Shown: positions 23,673 through 40,958 of the stretch, piece after piece
Position numbering within the stretch: position 1 is the first letter of the stretch
Layout of the letters: each line of letters opens with the position of its first letter
Assembly (NCBI GenBank): GCA_028551475.1
Contig: CM052355.1
Span: 1,922,001-1,986,000, forward strand
Source: Casuarina equisetifolia
Taxonomy: Eukaryota; Streptophyta; Magnoliopsida; Fagales; Casuarinaceae
DNA length: 64,000 bases
Direction: 5' to 3'
Program-made: the position numbers and the translations under genes
Notes under the pieces: model-generated
What the model was told of the DNA's origin: nothing
What the model saw: only the letters and a program-made list of their open reading frames with translations
Database searches by the model: none

Positions 23673-26600
23673 ACTAATTCATTGGTTCAAAGCTGAAGGA
23701 TTCTTCTTCTTAAAACTCCACCAGAAACACCTTCCCTGGTAATCCTTTTGACGATTAGATTCAGACACTCAAGACTGAGGCGCCAATCAACGGCAGACGT
23801 GAACCGTGCATTTTTGTCGGGAGGCTTAGTGCCAAGCCAAAAACTATTTTTGTCTCTCTTTGGTTTTAATTTTACTTTAAAATTTCATTCCTCGTGTTAA
23901 ATATTAATGTTCTTTATCTTCTAAGCTCATTTGTTTATATAAAACTTGTATAAGCTTACATAATATGTTTTTGTTGCTCATGCTTTGGTTGCAGCCAATT
24001 AATTTTTTTTTTCATTTCCATCTACAGATTTTATCATCTTAGCATAGGACGCTTTTCCCATACCAAAAAGTAGTCCTAATGCCAATGACAACACTAAGAA
24101 GTGGCATAAGATATAATATAAGCTTTGATCTTATATGAAAAAGTTAGAAATCTAACTTAAAAGTTAACTTAAGAATTATAAATTTTTTTATTATTTAGTG
24201 ATTGATCACGTATTTGTATATATCATAATTTATATAAATATTTATTATAATTTATAAACTTTATTTCTCTATTTGATAAGATATTGTCCATCACATCTTT
24301 ATTAATCTGTATAAAGTCTTACTTTAATTTAAACTTCACCTCCTGCTCCCCAGCAATTTCTAACAACAGAACAAAAATTTACCATGGTTGAATTGAAGTC
24401 TCTGGGTTCCGTAGCCAAATCGGATTCTGACCGGACAGGGGCTTGGAAATGGGCTCGAGGCTGGATTGGAGCATCGGAAGCAGGACCGAGAAGCCCAGCA
24501 ATGGAAATGGAGTCCGTCAAGTATACCCCAAACGCCTTTATTAAATTAAGGGACCTGATATTATATTTTTGATTTTGAACTTCTTGTGCTTTGTTTTTCT
24601 ACTTAATTGGTTAGTTGGCACCGAGACATATGTTATATATATTAATCTCGTGTGAATACGATGATTAATAGATGAATGAAAAGGTAATAGTTGAACTTAA
24701 TTTAGTTATCGAAATTAAAAAAATCAAATTCCTAATTGTTATAAAGTCGAACTAAAGTCTCCACATAAACAATTTCTTAGATTTAAGAGGGGTTAGGAAG
24801 AACGCAACCGAGGTCACAAAGACTATGATAAAGAATTTAGAAAATTAACAAAAATTATATTAGAGGAATAGAAGATCGAGGCTCTACATCAAGATATATT
24901 ACATGGACTAAATGAGTAAAACATCATGCTTGTAATCTCGGCAGCCCACTCCATGGTGACTCTCACTTTAGCTTAATTTAGGTAACCTTTATTGTAGGTC
25001 ACTTCCATAATAATTTGGACTTGAGACATAAGTTTGGATATGATACAAAATGTTATGTGTCTCAACCATTGAGCTAAAAGATTTAAGCTTAAAAATTAAT
25101 TTTTGTGCATTATTATTAAATATCATTATAGATAACCGTGAACTCATAAGTTAATTTTTTTTGTTAGACTTTGAATCTATTTATAATGTTATTGATGGTT
25201 ATCAAACACAAAATTTAGACCAACAACTTAGTGACAGAGTTGTTAATGTACAACACCAGGGTCTTAGGTTTAAATCAACAATCTCATATTTACCTAAAAA
25301 GGTAAAAAAAATAATAATAAAAAGTATTAAACGTGTGGAGCTAATCCCCGTGACCGTTATATGCATGTGAGAAAAACAGGAAACTCATGTCTACAGTCTG
25401 CATTCACGTGCAGGTGAAAGAACCGTTACTTGTGTAGGTTTCATATTTACGAAATCTCTGTGGACGAGAGACGAGCGTTGCGTGAACTTTTTTCTTTCAT
25501 ATAAAGGGGTTCGGCCCTGCATGGGTGAAACGAGACCGAGTATGTGGTGTTTTTTGGGTATAATCTCCTTCCAAATCCACTTAAATTGGGTTTTGATGTT
25601 GTCGAAGAAGCAGTAGAGAAAAGCTTTTCTCCTATCAATCTTATCCATGGAATCACTAGCTCGTGAAGGAGCAAGAGTTTTCGAAGAACAGATGTTTTTT
25701 AAATGCGTTTGCATGAAACTGAAAGTCACCCAAACAGAATCTTAATCCGACAAATCGAAAGCTTGAGCCATGTTGTGAGGCCCAGGTTTCATCGATAATC
25801 ACAAAGAAAATGAGATGAGAAGGTACACTTCACTCTCTAAAAGCAATCTCTGTTCCCCACTTCCAGCTATACTTCCTTCGATTCCTTTGAGGTTTCAACC
25901 CGGAAGAATTAAGTTCCTTGGAATCAATTTCCACCACAAGGCTTCCCATGAATTTTATTTTTCTTGAAGTCTTTGGAGAGCTGGATAACTATTGCGCTGG
26001 CCACGTTCCAGATTCTTGCCAACTTTCTTGCAGATTCTACCTCCTCTACTGCGTCAAAGACAACTAAAAAGTCACGATAAACGTTAACAATAGGTCTTCG
26101 AGATCCGTAGCAATTGCGAAGATCATGTGTGTTAAGGAATATTGATAATTATACTGCGGTAGAAGACAAACTGGGTCCTTTCTACATCCCTAAGTTACTT
26201 GCTTTGTACAGGTCTCCGTGATTTTGTGTTTTGTGTTTTATTATTTTTTCTGGTTGCGGATTCCTGTCTATCTAACTGATCCCACTAAAAGTTGAAAAGC
26301 TTTCGTCATAGTTTGCGTCGAGACGCAGTTGGTCACAAATACATACAAAAGTACAGTAGCTGGACCTGCTATTACAAAAAGAAATATAGGGAAAGAAAAA
26401 GCTGTGTCTTTTGGCTTATCTTTTGAGTTTTATTCCACGAGAAGCTACATCATAATAGATAATAATGGCGCCTGTTGGAGGCGTGCAGGACTTACTCTCT
26501 ATCCTGGAAAGTTAAAAGGCTATCTTTATCGATTTCTTGGAAAGCTGCAATTTGAGGGCTTTGAGATTTAGGTGCGTGTTGATCTTGTAGTTCAGAAAAA

Positions 26601-26751
26601 TAATTTTTTAAAAATTATCTGCCGACCAACGTTTGGAATTTGACTTTGGGGCTTTTGGGTTGGTGGGTCATATAAAGAGTGCGCATTTTGCTCATATTGG
26701 ATCTCATTCAGAGCGTTGTGGCTGGTGAGGTTGCGGGGAGAGGACGGTGAG
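23673..26751. other. 3-kb intergenic region between GLYK and VAS1
   Basis: The two genes diverge from this region, so it holds both promoters. I see no exon. From memory, Arabidopsis has a cyclin A2 gene at this spot; no cyclin-box sequence is visible here on either strand. A repeat shared with 57.7 kb lies at 24231-24300. A short GC-richer stretch (24380-24560) has open frames on both strands, but none that I recognise. Confidence 0.5.
24231..24300 (+). repeat. Dispersed repeat, copy 1
   Basis: The stretch TATAAATATTTATTATAATT and what follows to 24300 resembles 57674-57735 (TATAAATACTTATTGTAATT and onward, ending in a GATGAGAT- or GATAAGAT-like stretch before ATCC or ATCA). It may be part of a MITE or a solo-LTR fragment; its ends were not defined. 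Confidence 0.4.
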
Positions 26752-29700
26752 ATGGGTTCGTTTGCAAAGCTTGCAACTAGGGCTTTGGAAACTGAGATGC
26801 CGGTTATGGTTCAGGTAATCAGGCTAGAACCGAAATGGGTTTGTTTTGTATCTATGAATACATTTGTTTTTCTCTTCAATTTGCATTTGGGGCAGTGGGC
26901 TGTGTCGGGTGGGGATACAGGTTTATGTTTTTGGCGGTGAACAAAGTGGGGCTGGTTTTTGCAGATACAGGAACTGATCCGAGGAGCCAAAAATGCCGTG
27001 TCTTTGGCCCAGGTTCGTTTTTCTGATATAAATGATGCGTTGTTGTTTTTGTCTTGAATAAAGCTGCTGCTGTTCCAGTTGAGGTATTGAGAAATGGGAG
27101 GAAATACACTCTGTTTAGACTTCCAATGTCGAATTTTTTCTATATTGGTTTGTTGTAGAGTTTGATGAGAATGGAGGTACCGAGAAACTTTACCAGTTTT
27201 GTTTATTTTCTGAAAATTAGGGCGCGTTTGGTGCAGGTTTTGAAAGCAGTGTTCTTTGTTATGAAAAGTGGAGACTATGCAGAGGACTGCACAACATTGT
27301 TTGGACATTGCATGTTAGAAACTGTTTTCCTAGATGATAAAGAAAAATGGGATCTTTGGGAGACTTCAAAGCATCTCTTGGGTTGATAAGGAAAAATTGG
27401 GTCTTTCCAAGACTTCAAAGTATAGTTTGAGTTTGATAAACAAAAACTAGGTCTTCTGGAGACATAAATGGATATTTTGGGTTTTCTTATGGAATTTCAG
27501 GTAACAACGTAAAGGAAGAAAATGGCATGATTAAGGAAGTTTTCGTCATATACCCAAAATTTTGAGGTCTTGTTATGTTTTATCACAAGAAAACAGCAAT
27601 AGAAAGGCAGTTCGCGTAGAAGGATAAGAAACTTCGGAAACATTCTAATTTGATGTGTTCTTTTTCCTGAACTGAAACAATAAGACAGTTAAAAATGATG
27701 CTCGGTAAAAACAAGTTGTTTAAAGAAAAGTCAAAAGGTTAGAAAAACATGTTCCAAATACACATCAGAGAACCTTTTCTCGTGCTTTCTCTTTCTTTAT
27801 ATCAAGAAGCCCAAACCATCCAATTGACGTCTGTCTCCCCAAATATCATGCAGTAAACCTTTGTAATTTGAGATAAAATTGTTGGCAATCATGGAAAATG
27901 TGTTGAAACCCCTTTATCTGAATGGTTCAACTTCAGTCTTTCTGCTAGTATTTTTCATATTTTATGCCGTTTTGGTTGCATGTACCCCTGTTATTTTTGG
28001 AATAAGAGGCCAGATCAACCGAATTTCCAGTTGTTTGATCTTTTCTTTTTTCTTATGTCTAATGCTAGATTAATGTTAAGACAGGGTTCATCTATGAAGT
28101 TACCCTTGGATTCTGCTGTTTGGCTTATGATGCAGATTGTTAACTGTTGGAATTTTAGATCTTTTACTGTTGTTTAAATTGGAAGATCAGTTTCAAAACG
28201 ATGATTCATGCTTCTCTTTCTTCCTTTGATACTCGAAGGAGAATGGTTAAAAAATTAAAGCTATTTGCTGGAATGGGAAACTCAAGCCACTTTCTCAGAG
28301 ATTTCATATTTAAGCCTATTTGGGATGCATCTTCTTCTATACTGTTCACTTTTGTGGAAAATAGTCACCAGATTTCTGAATGGTTTTGATTTCTTATTTA
28401 TTCTTTCAAATTTTGCTGAAAGAAATTAAGACAAGGTTTCATTTGCGTAGGTACTTCAATTATGAATGCACAGTTTGGTAGCATTAATTTAGAACTGTAG
28501 TTTTGGATGGTTTTTGCCTCTTACGCTTTCATATAACTTTGTATGTTTTTGGTTGAAACGTGCTGCAGGGTGTAGTTCATTGGCAACCACCAAAACAAGC
28601 ACTGGATAAGGTTAAGGAACTTGTATGGGAGCCTTCAATTAGTCGTTATGGTGCTGATGAAGGTATCCCTGAACTCAGAGAGGCATTGATAAAAAAGGTA
28701 TCTATGTTACGGGGTTGTATACGTTACTACAAATTTCGGCCGACTTCAAAATATCTATCTATTGTCACTGTTCACTCAACCACTCTTTTCAGTCACTCAA
28801 CCTATGATAACTCTTCTTTCTGAAACTTGTAATCAGCAAAAGAAATTGGGTTTCGACCAATATAATTATCCCAGTGAAAATTGCAAGTTGATTCTGTTGT
28901 TTTTGCAGCTAGGTCAGGAAAATAATCTACACAAATCTTCAGTGATGGTTACTGCAGGTGCTAATCAGGTAGTCAAGAATCCTTTATCTTTTCTGTAATG
29001 TTCTTTTCTCGGTTTTTTTTATAGGGTCTATTAGAGAAGGAAAAAACTATTTGGTTCTTGAATATATTGAACTAAAGTTGGAGAGTCAAGTTGCTTATGT
29101 ATTGTTTCAGATTAATTATCTAGAATAGTTGTAATATCCTCCCTGAAGGTAAAAGATAAGAAGTTTTCATCAAGCAGAAGTGTAATGAATCTGCATGTGT
29201 TTTGCCCATGCTATGTTATCATGTGAGATTTCTCTATCTAGTAACTACTGCACTTCAGATATGTTTGTAGTGATGGCCTTCATTGCCTTTAACATTTCTT
29301 TTTACCCATATTTAGTAATTAGGAAATTGCATGTGTAGCGAGTTTCATGCTACTGGTTTATTTGGCCTTGAACAGATAATGTGAAGTTTTGAACAGTGCG
29401 ATATTACTCATATCAAGGAATCTGAAGCAAATTTCTCCCTTCCAATGCAGGCATTTGTAAATCTTGTTCTTACATTGTGTGATGCTGGGGATTCTGTGGT
29501 GATGTTTGCCCCCTACTACTTCAATGCGTACATGTCCTTCCAGATGACTGGAATCACTAAGATACTGGTGGGTCCTGGTAACCCCAAGAGCCTTCATCCA
29601 GATGCAGGTGAGAAGCTTCAGGACCTGCTTATTTACACGAAATATCTATTATTGTGATTTCTGGACTTCCTGCCAAAAATGTGCTGTATATCCTATGAAA

Positions 29701-32322
29701 TTAGGGGCTGCAATTTGCATCTATTTATTTGAAACAGAAATCTGGTTGTTTAAGGTCTTAAGTTATTGCGCCTGATATGGTAGAATCAAGTGTGCTTATT
29801 AACTTGCATTACAATTAGGTAACCAGACTGTCAGTGGCTTACTGAGTGGCGTGTCTGTAGAGGGTGAACTTGGCCATTGTTTTTTCACTGATGAATTTTT
29901 GGGCTTTTACAGAGACAATAAATCCCAATCCCCACCATAACTGACCTTGAGAAGGATGGGATTCCAAAACCCCTACAGTAATTCGTGTTTTTATTTTAGA
30001 AGCTCTGAGAATATCCAAATCCTCATTTAAGGCACTCTTGAAGTCGCCAGTGGCAAGTTCTTTCAAAGCCACTATATTGTGTACTTGGAATACGTAATTA
30101 CCAAAAAGCTATGACAAGACAGCAGATTAAAGTGCTTTATTTGAAAACTATTTGTAGGGGTCATTTGCAGGAACTGCTTGCAAGTCTTCCAGATTTTATT
30201 CATCTTCTACCGTAACTATTTGGAATAAGTCTGCTTTCGTCTTAGTAATGTTTACTGTTTTCTGAATGCCTAAAGCAATGCTCTGTATCATCTTTAAAGA
30301 AGAACATTAGGGTTTTGATGATTATTTAAAATAGTGCTTGTGAGAATAGGGTCTTATTGACCATTACTCTTTGTCTAGATAATTATCTGACTTGTACTGA
30401 TTTTTCAGACTGGTTAGAAAAGACATTGTTGGAAACTAAACCAACCCCAAAACTTGTTACTGTTGTTAATCCTGGCAACCCAACTGGGACTTACATTCCA
30501 GAGCCTCTTCTTAAGGTTTCTCTCTCTCTCTCTCTCTCTCTCAATCTCTCTCATTTTATACCTTGGAGTACGCATAGTGTTCATGCATGCCTATGGACAT
30601 ATCCTCTTTGGACGATTGTTGCATTGAAAGGAGTTGATCAAGCCTTAAAAGTGAACTGTTTTTCTGCATTTCGTTTCTCTTCAATCTTCTAACTATGTGC
30701 CGTCTCATTTTTATGCAGAGGATTTCAGACCTCTGCAGAGATGCTGGGTGTTGGCTTGTTGTAGATAACACATACGAGTAAGTCTATTTATTTGTCTTTT
30801 TTCCTTTTGGGTTGGTTATAACAAAATTTATAACTAAATCATTCTTTTCTCATGTCCGAATTTTTGGATGTATATATAACCAAAAACTTGAGGTAGGTGG
30901 CAAGATTTTTTCTGATCTACTGGTAGATGGATTATTTGTTTCTCACCTAGAATTTGATCCATGAAAGAAGGGTTTGACTTAGGACTCTCACAAGCGAGAC
31001 AAGCAACAGTATAAGATCCTATCATAGACACAGTGCAAGCGCATACACACACATACAGACAATACCACTACATATTAATGTCTGTGTTCATATATCCTTT
31101 TATTTATATAACAAATAACAGGAGGCATAATTGTTCAGGACATTGAACTTAGAAAGAAATTTTATGGGAGAAACATTCCTTCAGTCTGAGAAAAGAATAA
31201 CAAGAAGCTCGCAAATAATTCCCTGCATTCATCTGCTATTATGTTCCATGTTGTTACCAAACATCACGAGTACAATTTAAGGATGCTGATGTTGCACTCA
31301 TTGTTTGTGGTGGGTACTATGGGTTTTCTTATTGGTTGCTTTTCAGGGATAATTCTCCAACTCTATCGGACTTCGTGTTTGAATTGCTTTCAAGCGTTCA
31401 CTCGGGGAGCATATAATGGAAATTGTGTTTATGATTTATGTTTCGCAGGTACTTCATGTATGATGGTCTAAAACACTCATGTCTGGAGGGAGATCACATA
31501 GTCAATATATTTTCCTTCTCAAAAGCATACGGGATGATGGGCTGGCGGGTTGGATATGTAAGTAATGCTCAGGCCTTTCATGTTCATTTTGCAATTGAAT
31601 CAAAATGGGAAAGTAATATGAACTCCTAAAGCTCCATTCAAACGATATCTTTCAAAATATTCATCTGGTTAAGTTGGTGAAGATTTATGAAACAGAAAGC
31701 TAACCTCCCCTTCACACATTAATGCTGGATTTCAATTTGTTTACCAACAAAGCAATCTCTCCCAAGCTGCATACATCAAAAGTCCCCTCCATCTGCATAC
31801 TTCAAAAGGTCTCCTCATATTTCATTGTCAAGGATCCGCCGCTGGTCTAACCTCACTGAATGCACACAGATTGCATATCCCTCAGAAGTAGAGGGCTTCG
31901 CAGATCAGCTCCTCAAAGTTCAAGACAACATTCCCATCTGTGCTTCGATAATTTCACAGCATCTTGCCCTTTACTCCTTGGAATTGGGACCTGAGTGGGT
32001 GACAGAGAGAGTCAAAGATCTTGTCAGGAGCAAAGAAATTGTTTCAGAAGCACTCTCTCCCCTTGGAAAAGATGCTGTGAAAGGAGGAGAAGGTGCTATA
32101 TACCTGTGGGCAAAGCTTCCAGACAAATATGTTGAGGATTTCAAAGTAGTTCGCTGGCTTGCTCACCGGCACGGGGTGGTTGTCATCCCAGGAAGCGCAT
32201 GTGGGTGTCCGGGTAATGTCAGGATCTCCTTCGGAGGCTTGGTCGAGAGTGATTGTAAAGCTGCTGCAGCGAAGCTGAAAAGAGGATTAGAAGAATTGGT
32301 GAAAGATGGAATGGTGGAATGA
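26752..32322 (+). CDS. VAS1: Aromatic aminotransferase VAS1/ISS1
   Basis: This cytosolic PLP enzyme moves the amino group of methionine to indole-3-pyruvate, returning tryptophan and so lowering both auxin and ethylene precursors (known for Arabidopsis VAS1/ISS1). Nine exons: 26752-26814, 26965-27012, 28569-28697, 28909-28968, 29451-29607, 30409-30515, 30719-30777, 31449-31557 and 31870-32322 (TGA). They join in frame to 394 residues, the Arabidopsis length as I recall it. Class I aminotransferase blocks: MVTAGANQAFVNLVLTLCDA, VVNPGNPTGTY, WLVVDNTYEYFMYDGLKH, and FSFSKAYGMMGWRVGY with the Schiff-base Lys at about residue 233. The end is LKRGLEELVKDGMVE. Intron 2 is large (1.56 kb) and holds three ~50-base tandem repeats; intron 6 begins with a CT run. 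Catalytic residues are all present, so it looks functional. Confidence 0.95.
27336..27484 (+). repeat. Three imperfect ~50-base tandem repeats in VAS1 intron 2
   Basis: Units start at 27336, 27385 and 27435, each beginning GATAAnnAAAAA or similar, then a GGTCTT- or GATCTT-like core, AGACTTCAAAG or a variant, and ending near TTGGGTT or TTGAGTT. They are clearly diverged from each other. Confidence 0.7.
30519..30542 (+). repeat. (TC)n microsatellite at the start of VAS1 intron 6
   Basis: About 12 TC units begin four bases after the exon 6 donor at 30515/30516. Confidence 0.85.
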
Positions 32323-35033
32323 CTGGTATTTTTTAGGCCAATTCAGAACGCTGAAATTTGAAGAACATTTGAATTTGAATAATTGGAGGCTTCATGAAAC
32401 TACAGAAGTTATTGCGTTTGTGTATATTCAAAAAGTTACTTCCAAATACATGGACTTTCTTCTATATACCAATGCTTCATGTATTCAAAATGCTTCTCGG
32501 TTTCATATTGTTCACATTGGAGGAATATATTCGCACCCATACTTTCTTAATCAAGAACTTCAAAAGTTTTTGACATTAGAGTGTCTGCCAGAGAAGTTTG
32601 TATCGCTTTCCCAGAGCATATAGAAATGCAGATGATTAAGTCTTTGGTTCAAAAGCCTGTTCTGGATGACTCCAACATTGTCAGCACTGAAGTTGCAGGG
32701 ACATGGACGATGGGGAAGAGAAAAGGAAGGCAAATTAAAGTCAAAAGAGATGGTCTAACTTGCTTTTTAGATGTTCAGCCACTTTTATGATTCGTTAAGA
32801 GCGGCCAAACTATAAAAAAATAATTCTAGTTAAATTCTTTTTCTTATTAGTTAAAGAAAAATTGTACTGAGTCTTGGACCTCAGACCCAATAGTCATGAG
32901 ACCCAGAAAATCCACTTGAGCTAGCGGGAACTGAGTAATTAAAGTTGATTAAATCATTCTCAAAATAGGCTTAAGAATAATTCTAGGATAATTGATTAGG
33001 ATGCTTGATCTTTGGAAGTAGCTAATGGTAATAGCTTAAGTATTTCAAGTTACTTGAAAAAAAATAATCACTATGAAGAAAACTGTTAATAGAGGATGAC
33101 TACGGTTAACACAATTGATAAGAATGCTTGAATAAGTTCTTTAAGGGTTGATTAAACCATTCAAAAGTTAGTAAGAATAATTCTCGAATGATTGATTTAG
33201 ATAGAAAGTTGATTACGGGCCTCCCAATGTATAGTTAGGAATTAAATCTTTGAAACTAAAGGGCTAATGTAACCATGATGTAAGTCCTTCAAGACTCCTT
33301 ATATTCTCTACCTATGTGTTCAAAAAGGGAAAAGCAAGGAGAATATCTTGAAAAATCCTCTCTCTCCCTCCCTGTGTTCCTCACCCAGGAAAATGGCTCT
33401 AGAATATCCAAAATCAATTCAGATTATCCAAAAGTAACCCCAATTTCCTTGATTTTATTAGAAATGAAGGGTCTACACTGGAAATATATAATGCTTAGAT
33501 AAAAAATGTTTCCCAAACTCAAAAGTTAATTCTTGAATTGAATTTTGTACTTATTTTTTATATAATATTATAATCATATTGATTTATTGCAACTTTCATT
33601 CAGTTTTTAGCTATTTTCATTTGACTTTGAGCTTAATATATGCTCAATGTGTGAGAAATTATGAAAAAAAAAAATAAAAATATACAATATTTAGGTGGTA
33701 GTGTTTAGGTATAAAAGATATCAATCAACTTATGAGTTAAACTTTGAATTGAATTTTAAACCTATTTATAATATATTTTAGTTAAAGACAATTAATTCAA
33801 CAACAATTGATCACTTAAATAGTTAATAGTAACAATTTTAAGTATTTCAAGTTGTTTTGAAAGTGGTGAATCTATCTTAAAAGCTTGATGGTAGAAGATG
33901 CTTTGCTATTAAAGCAATAGGCAAGAGAACAGGAATCACTTTTATGATATTTTAAAGTAATTGATAGCTTCTAAAGTTGTCTAATTGTGCTCATTTGTTC
34001 AAAAACAATTTGGTTTTCGTTTGACAACTTTTGAAATAGTTTATAAAGAATATCATACAAAAGTTGAAAAAGAAAAGAAGATGCCTTTCTTTAACCAAAA
34101 AAATAGAAAGAAGATTAATGACAAATTTAAAGATGATGGAGAGTGTAATAATATCCAAAAGTTAACTAAAGGAGTAAATTTTTTTTTGTTATGACATGGG
34201 ATTTATGCAATTATGTTCTCAATACACATCTTCATCCTAGACATGAGAAAACACTTTTTGTATAAACTTTTTTTTTTATAAAAAGAATGAGTATTTAATT
34301 TAAATCTAAATCTTGATATCAATATTAGAAGATCTAATCTTATTTAATAATTGATCGGAGAATATATAAGTATTTCTTTTTAATAAAAAAGATATGCAAA
34401 TAACATTTACACAAATTAAAGAACAATTTGTTATCAAGATTACCCTTGCTTTATAAAAAGACTGTTCTTTCTTATTAGAAATTGAAGGGCCTAATTAAAA
34501 CACAGAATTGTGCAATAGTGGGTTATTAGTAGAAACTTATAAGACCAGGCTCTCCTGTCGCCTTACCCAATGTGGGATTGAATATTTTAATCCTCCAACA
34601 CTTCTCTAGGAAGATTAGCATGGAAGTTTAAATCGTTAACAACCACTACTAATACCATTTTCTAACAGGGCTAATTTAGTCATATAATATATAAATCGGA
34701 TAACAAGTTCTTTTTCTTTATCACTTTTTACACGTAGAATGGACCGTTTCCCCTCAAAGCCCCATTGGGCCCACCTATTTTCATGGCCCACATGGGCCTA
34801 TTTCCAGACACAATGAAAGCCCCCAACGGCCATAACTCTAACCACTCACTTTCACTTTAACGTAAAATCAGCAAAAGCCGAAGGGCTGTTTCGTCTATTC
34901 GTCATCGTTCCCGGTCTGCCTTCCTCGGCGTTTAAACGTCGCCGTCGAGCCCACTGCTCCATCAGACAACACTGGAGAGAGAGAGGTTTTCTTCTCGTTC
35001 TTGTCTGCGGAACCCTAGAAATTTGGGGGAGAA
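32323..35033. other. Intergenic region between VAS1 and KTN1
   Basis: The first few hundred bases are presumably the VAS1 3' UTR. 32.9-33.9 kb shows imperfect internal repeats: TTGATTAAATCATTC at ~32946 against TTGATTAAACCATTC at ~33148, and TAAGTATTTCAAGTT at ~33038 and ~33838, suggesting decayed repeat DNA. Near 34570 the motif CCCAATGTGGGATT resembles sequences common in plant LTR and TRIM elements. No gene is visible. The last ~250 bases before 35034 are GC-richer and include AACCCTAG at 35011-35018, a telo-box-like motif often found near the start of growth-related plant genes. Confidence 0.4.
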
Positions 35034-40067
<5,034 letters not shown>

Positions 40068-40958
40068 TGAAGATTATATCACACTGAAGATTGCTGATTG
40101 TTTTCCTAACTACACAGCGTGGATTGATGATTGTGTCTTCCAATTGTTTCTTGGTCTTCAATTTGTTTCCCGAGCAGCCCATTGATGTTTACTCAAAAGT
40201 GTTGGAAAATGTATTGTCCTGTAATGTTATTTGGCTTGTAATGACCTGAATGAAATGAAACATTGCTCGTAATTGCAGAACCCCTGTTCATTTACTTAAC
40301 AAATACTTCTTAACATTCTAAGGATGGAGGTCAGGAGGTTGACATTGTGACTTCCTCATCAACCCAATTTAACAACTCTTTTCCTCGAATATCAGGTATT
40401 GAATTAAGAGTTGAGTTTTGGGTGGTCAGTATGCTAGTAGATTAGTGGTTGGTTATTAGTGTTCAGGACTTTGGTCCAAAGTTTGATACATTAAATTAAT
40501 GTATTCCAAAATAAAAAGAATACAAAAGAACAAAAAGGAGAGAAATTAAAGAAGCCTTTAATGGCAGGTTAGAAATACAGATGAGTCAGGCTTGAGGACG
40601 GCCAAAATTTTGCATAGATCGACATTCTGTCTGTCTTGTGCTGCCTTACACGACAATTGAACAGTAGCTGAAATCGAGAATCCCGAAACTTGTTCTGTCT
40701 TGTTCATCACCCCCCATCGCTTCGCCCGCCCCACTCAACATCATTTATTACTCTTAAAAAGTTTGGGCGGATATCCCATTATTAATTTTCTCGAAACATA
40801 GGCTGGAAGATAAAAAGGCAGAGCAAATGAAACAAAATAATCCCGGAATGATCTCAAAAGTCAAAGAAAAAGGGGAAACAGGTGAATTTTTCATCATTTT
40901 TTCTGCTTCTCTATAAAGGCTCTTCCAAAAGTAAGCTACTGTGCAGCATAACCCGGCA
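40068..40958. other. Intergenic region between KTN1 and the EGF-like gene
   Basis: This should hold the KTN1 3' UTR and the promoter of the next gene. TCTATAAAGG near 40910 is TATA-like but close (about 45 bases) to the ATG at 40959. Nothing else is recognised. Confidence 0.4.

Noticed and set aside
24329-24572. Opposed open frames of ~62 codons in the GLYK-VAS1 gap
   Set aside because: No motif, no splice partners, and not the cyclin expected from synteny; treated as chance.
26811-27308. 165-codon minus-strand open frame over VAS1 exons 1-2 and intron 2
   Set aside because: It is the antisense of clear coding exons and has low-complexity, family-free text.
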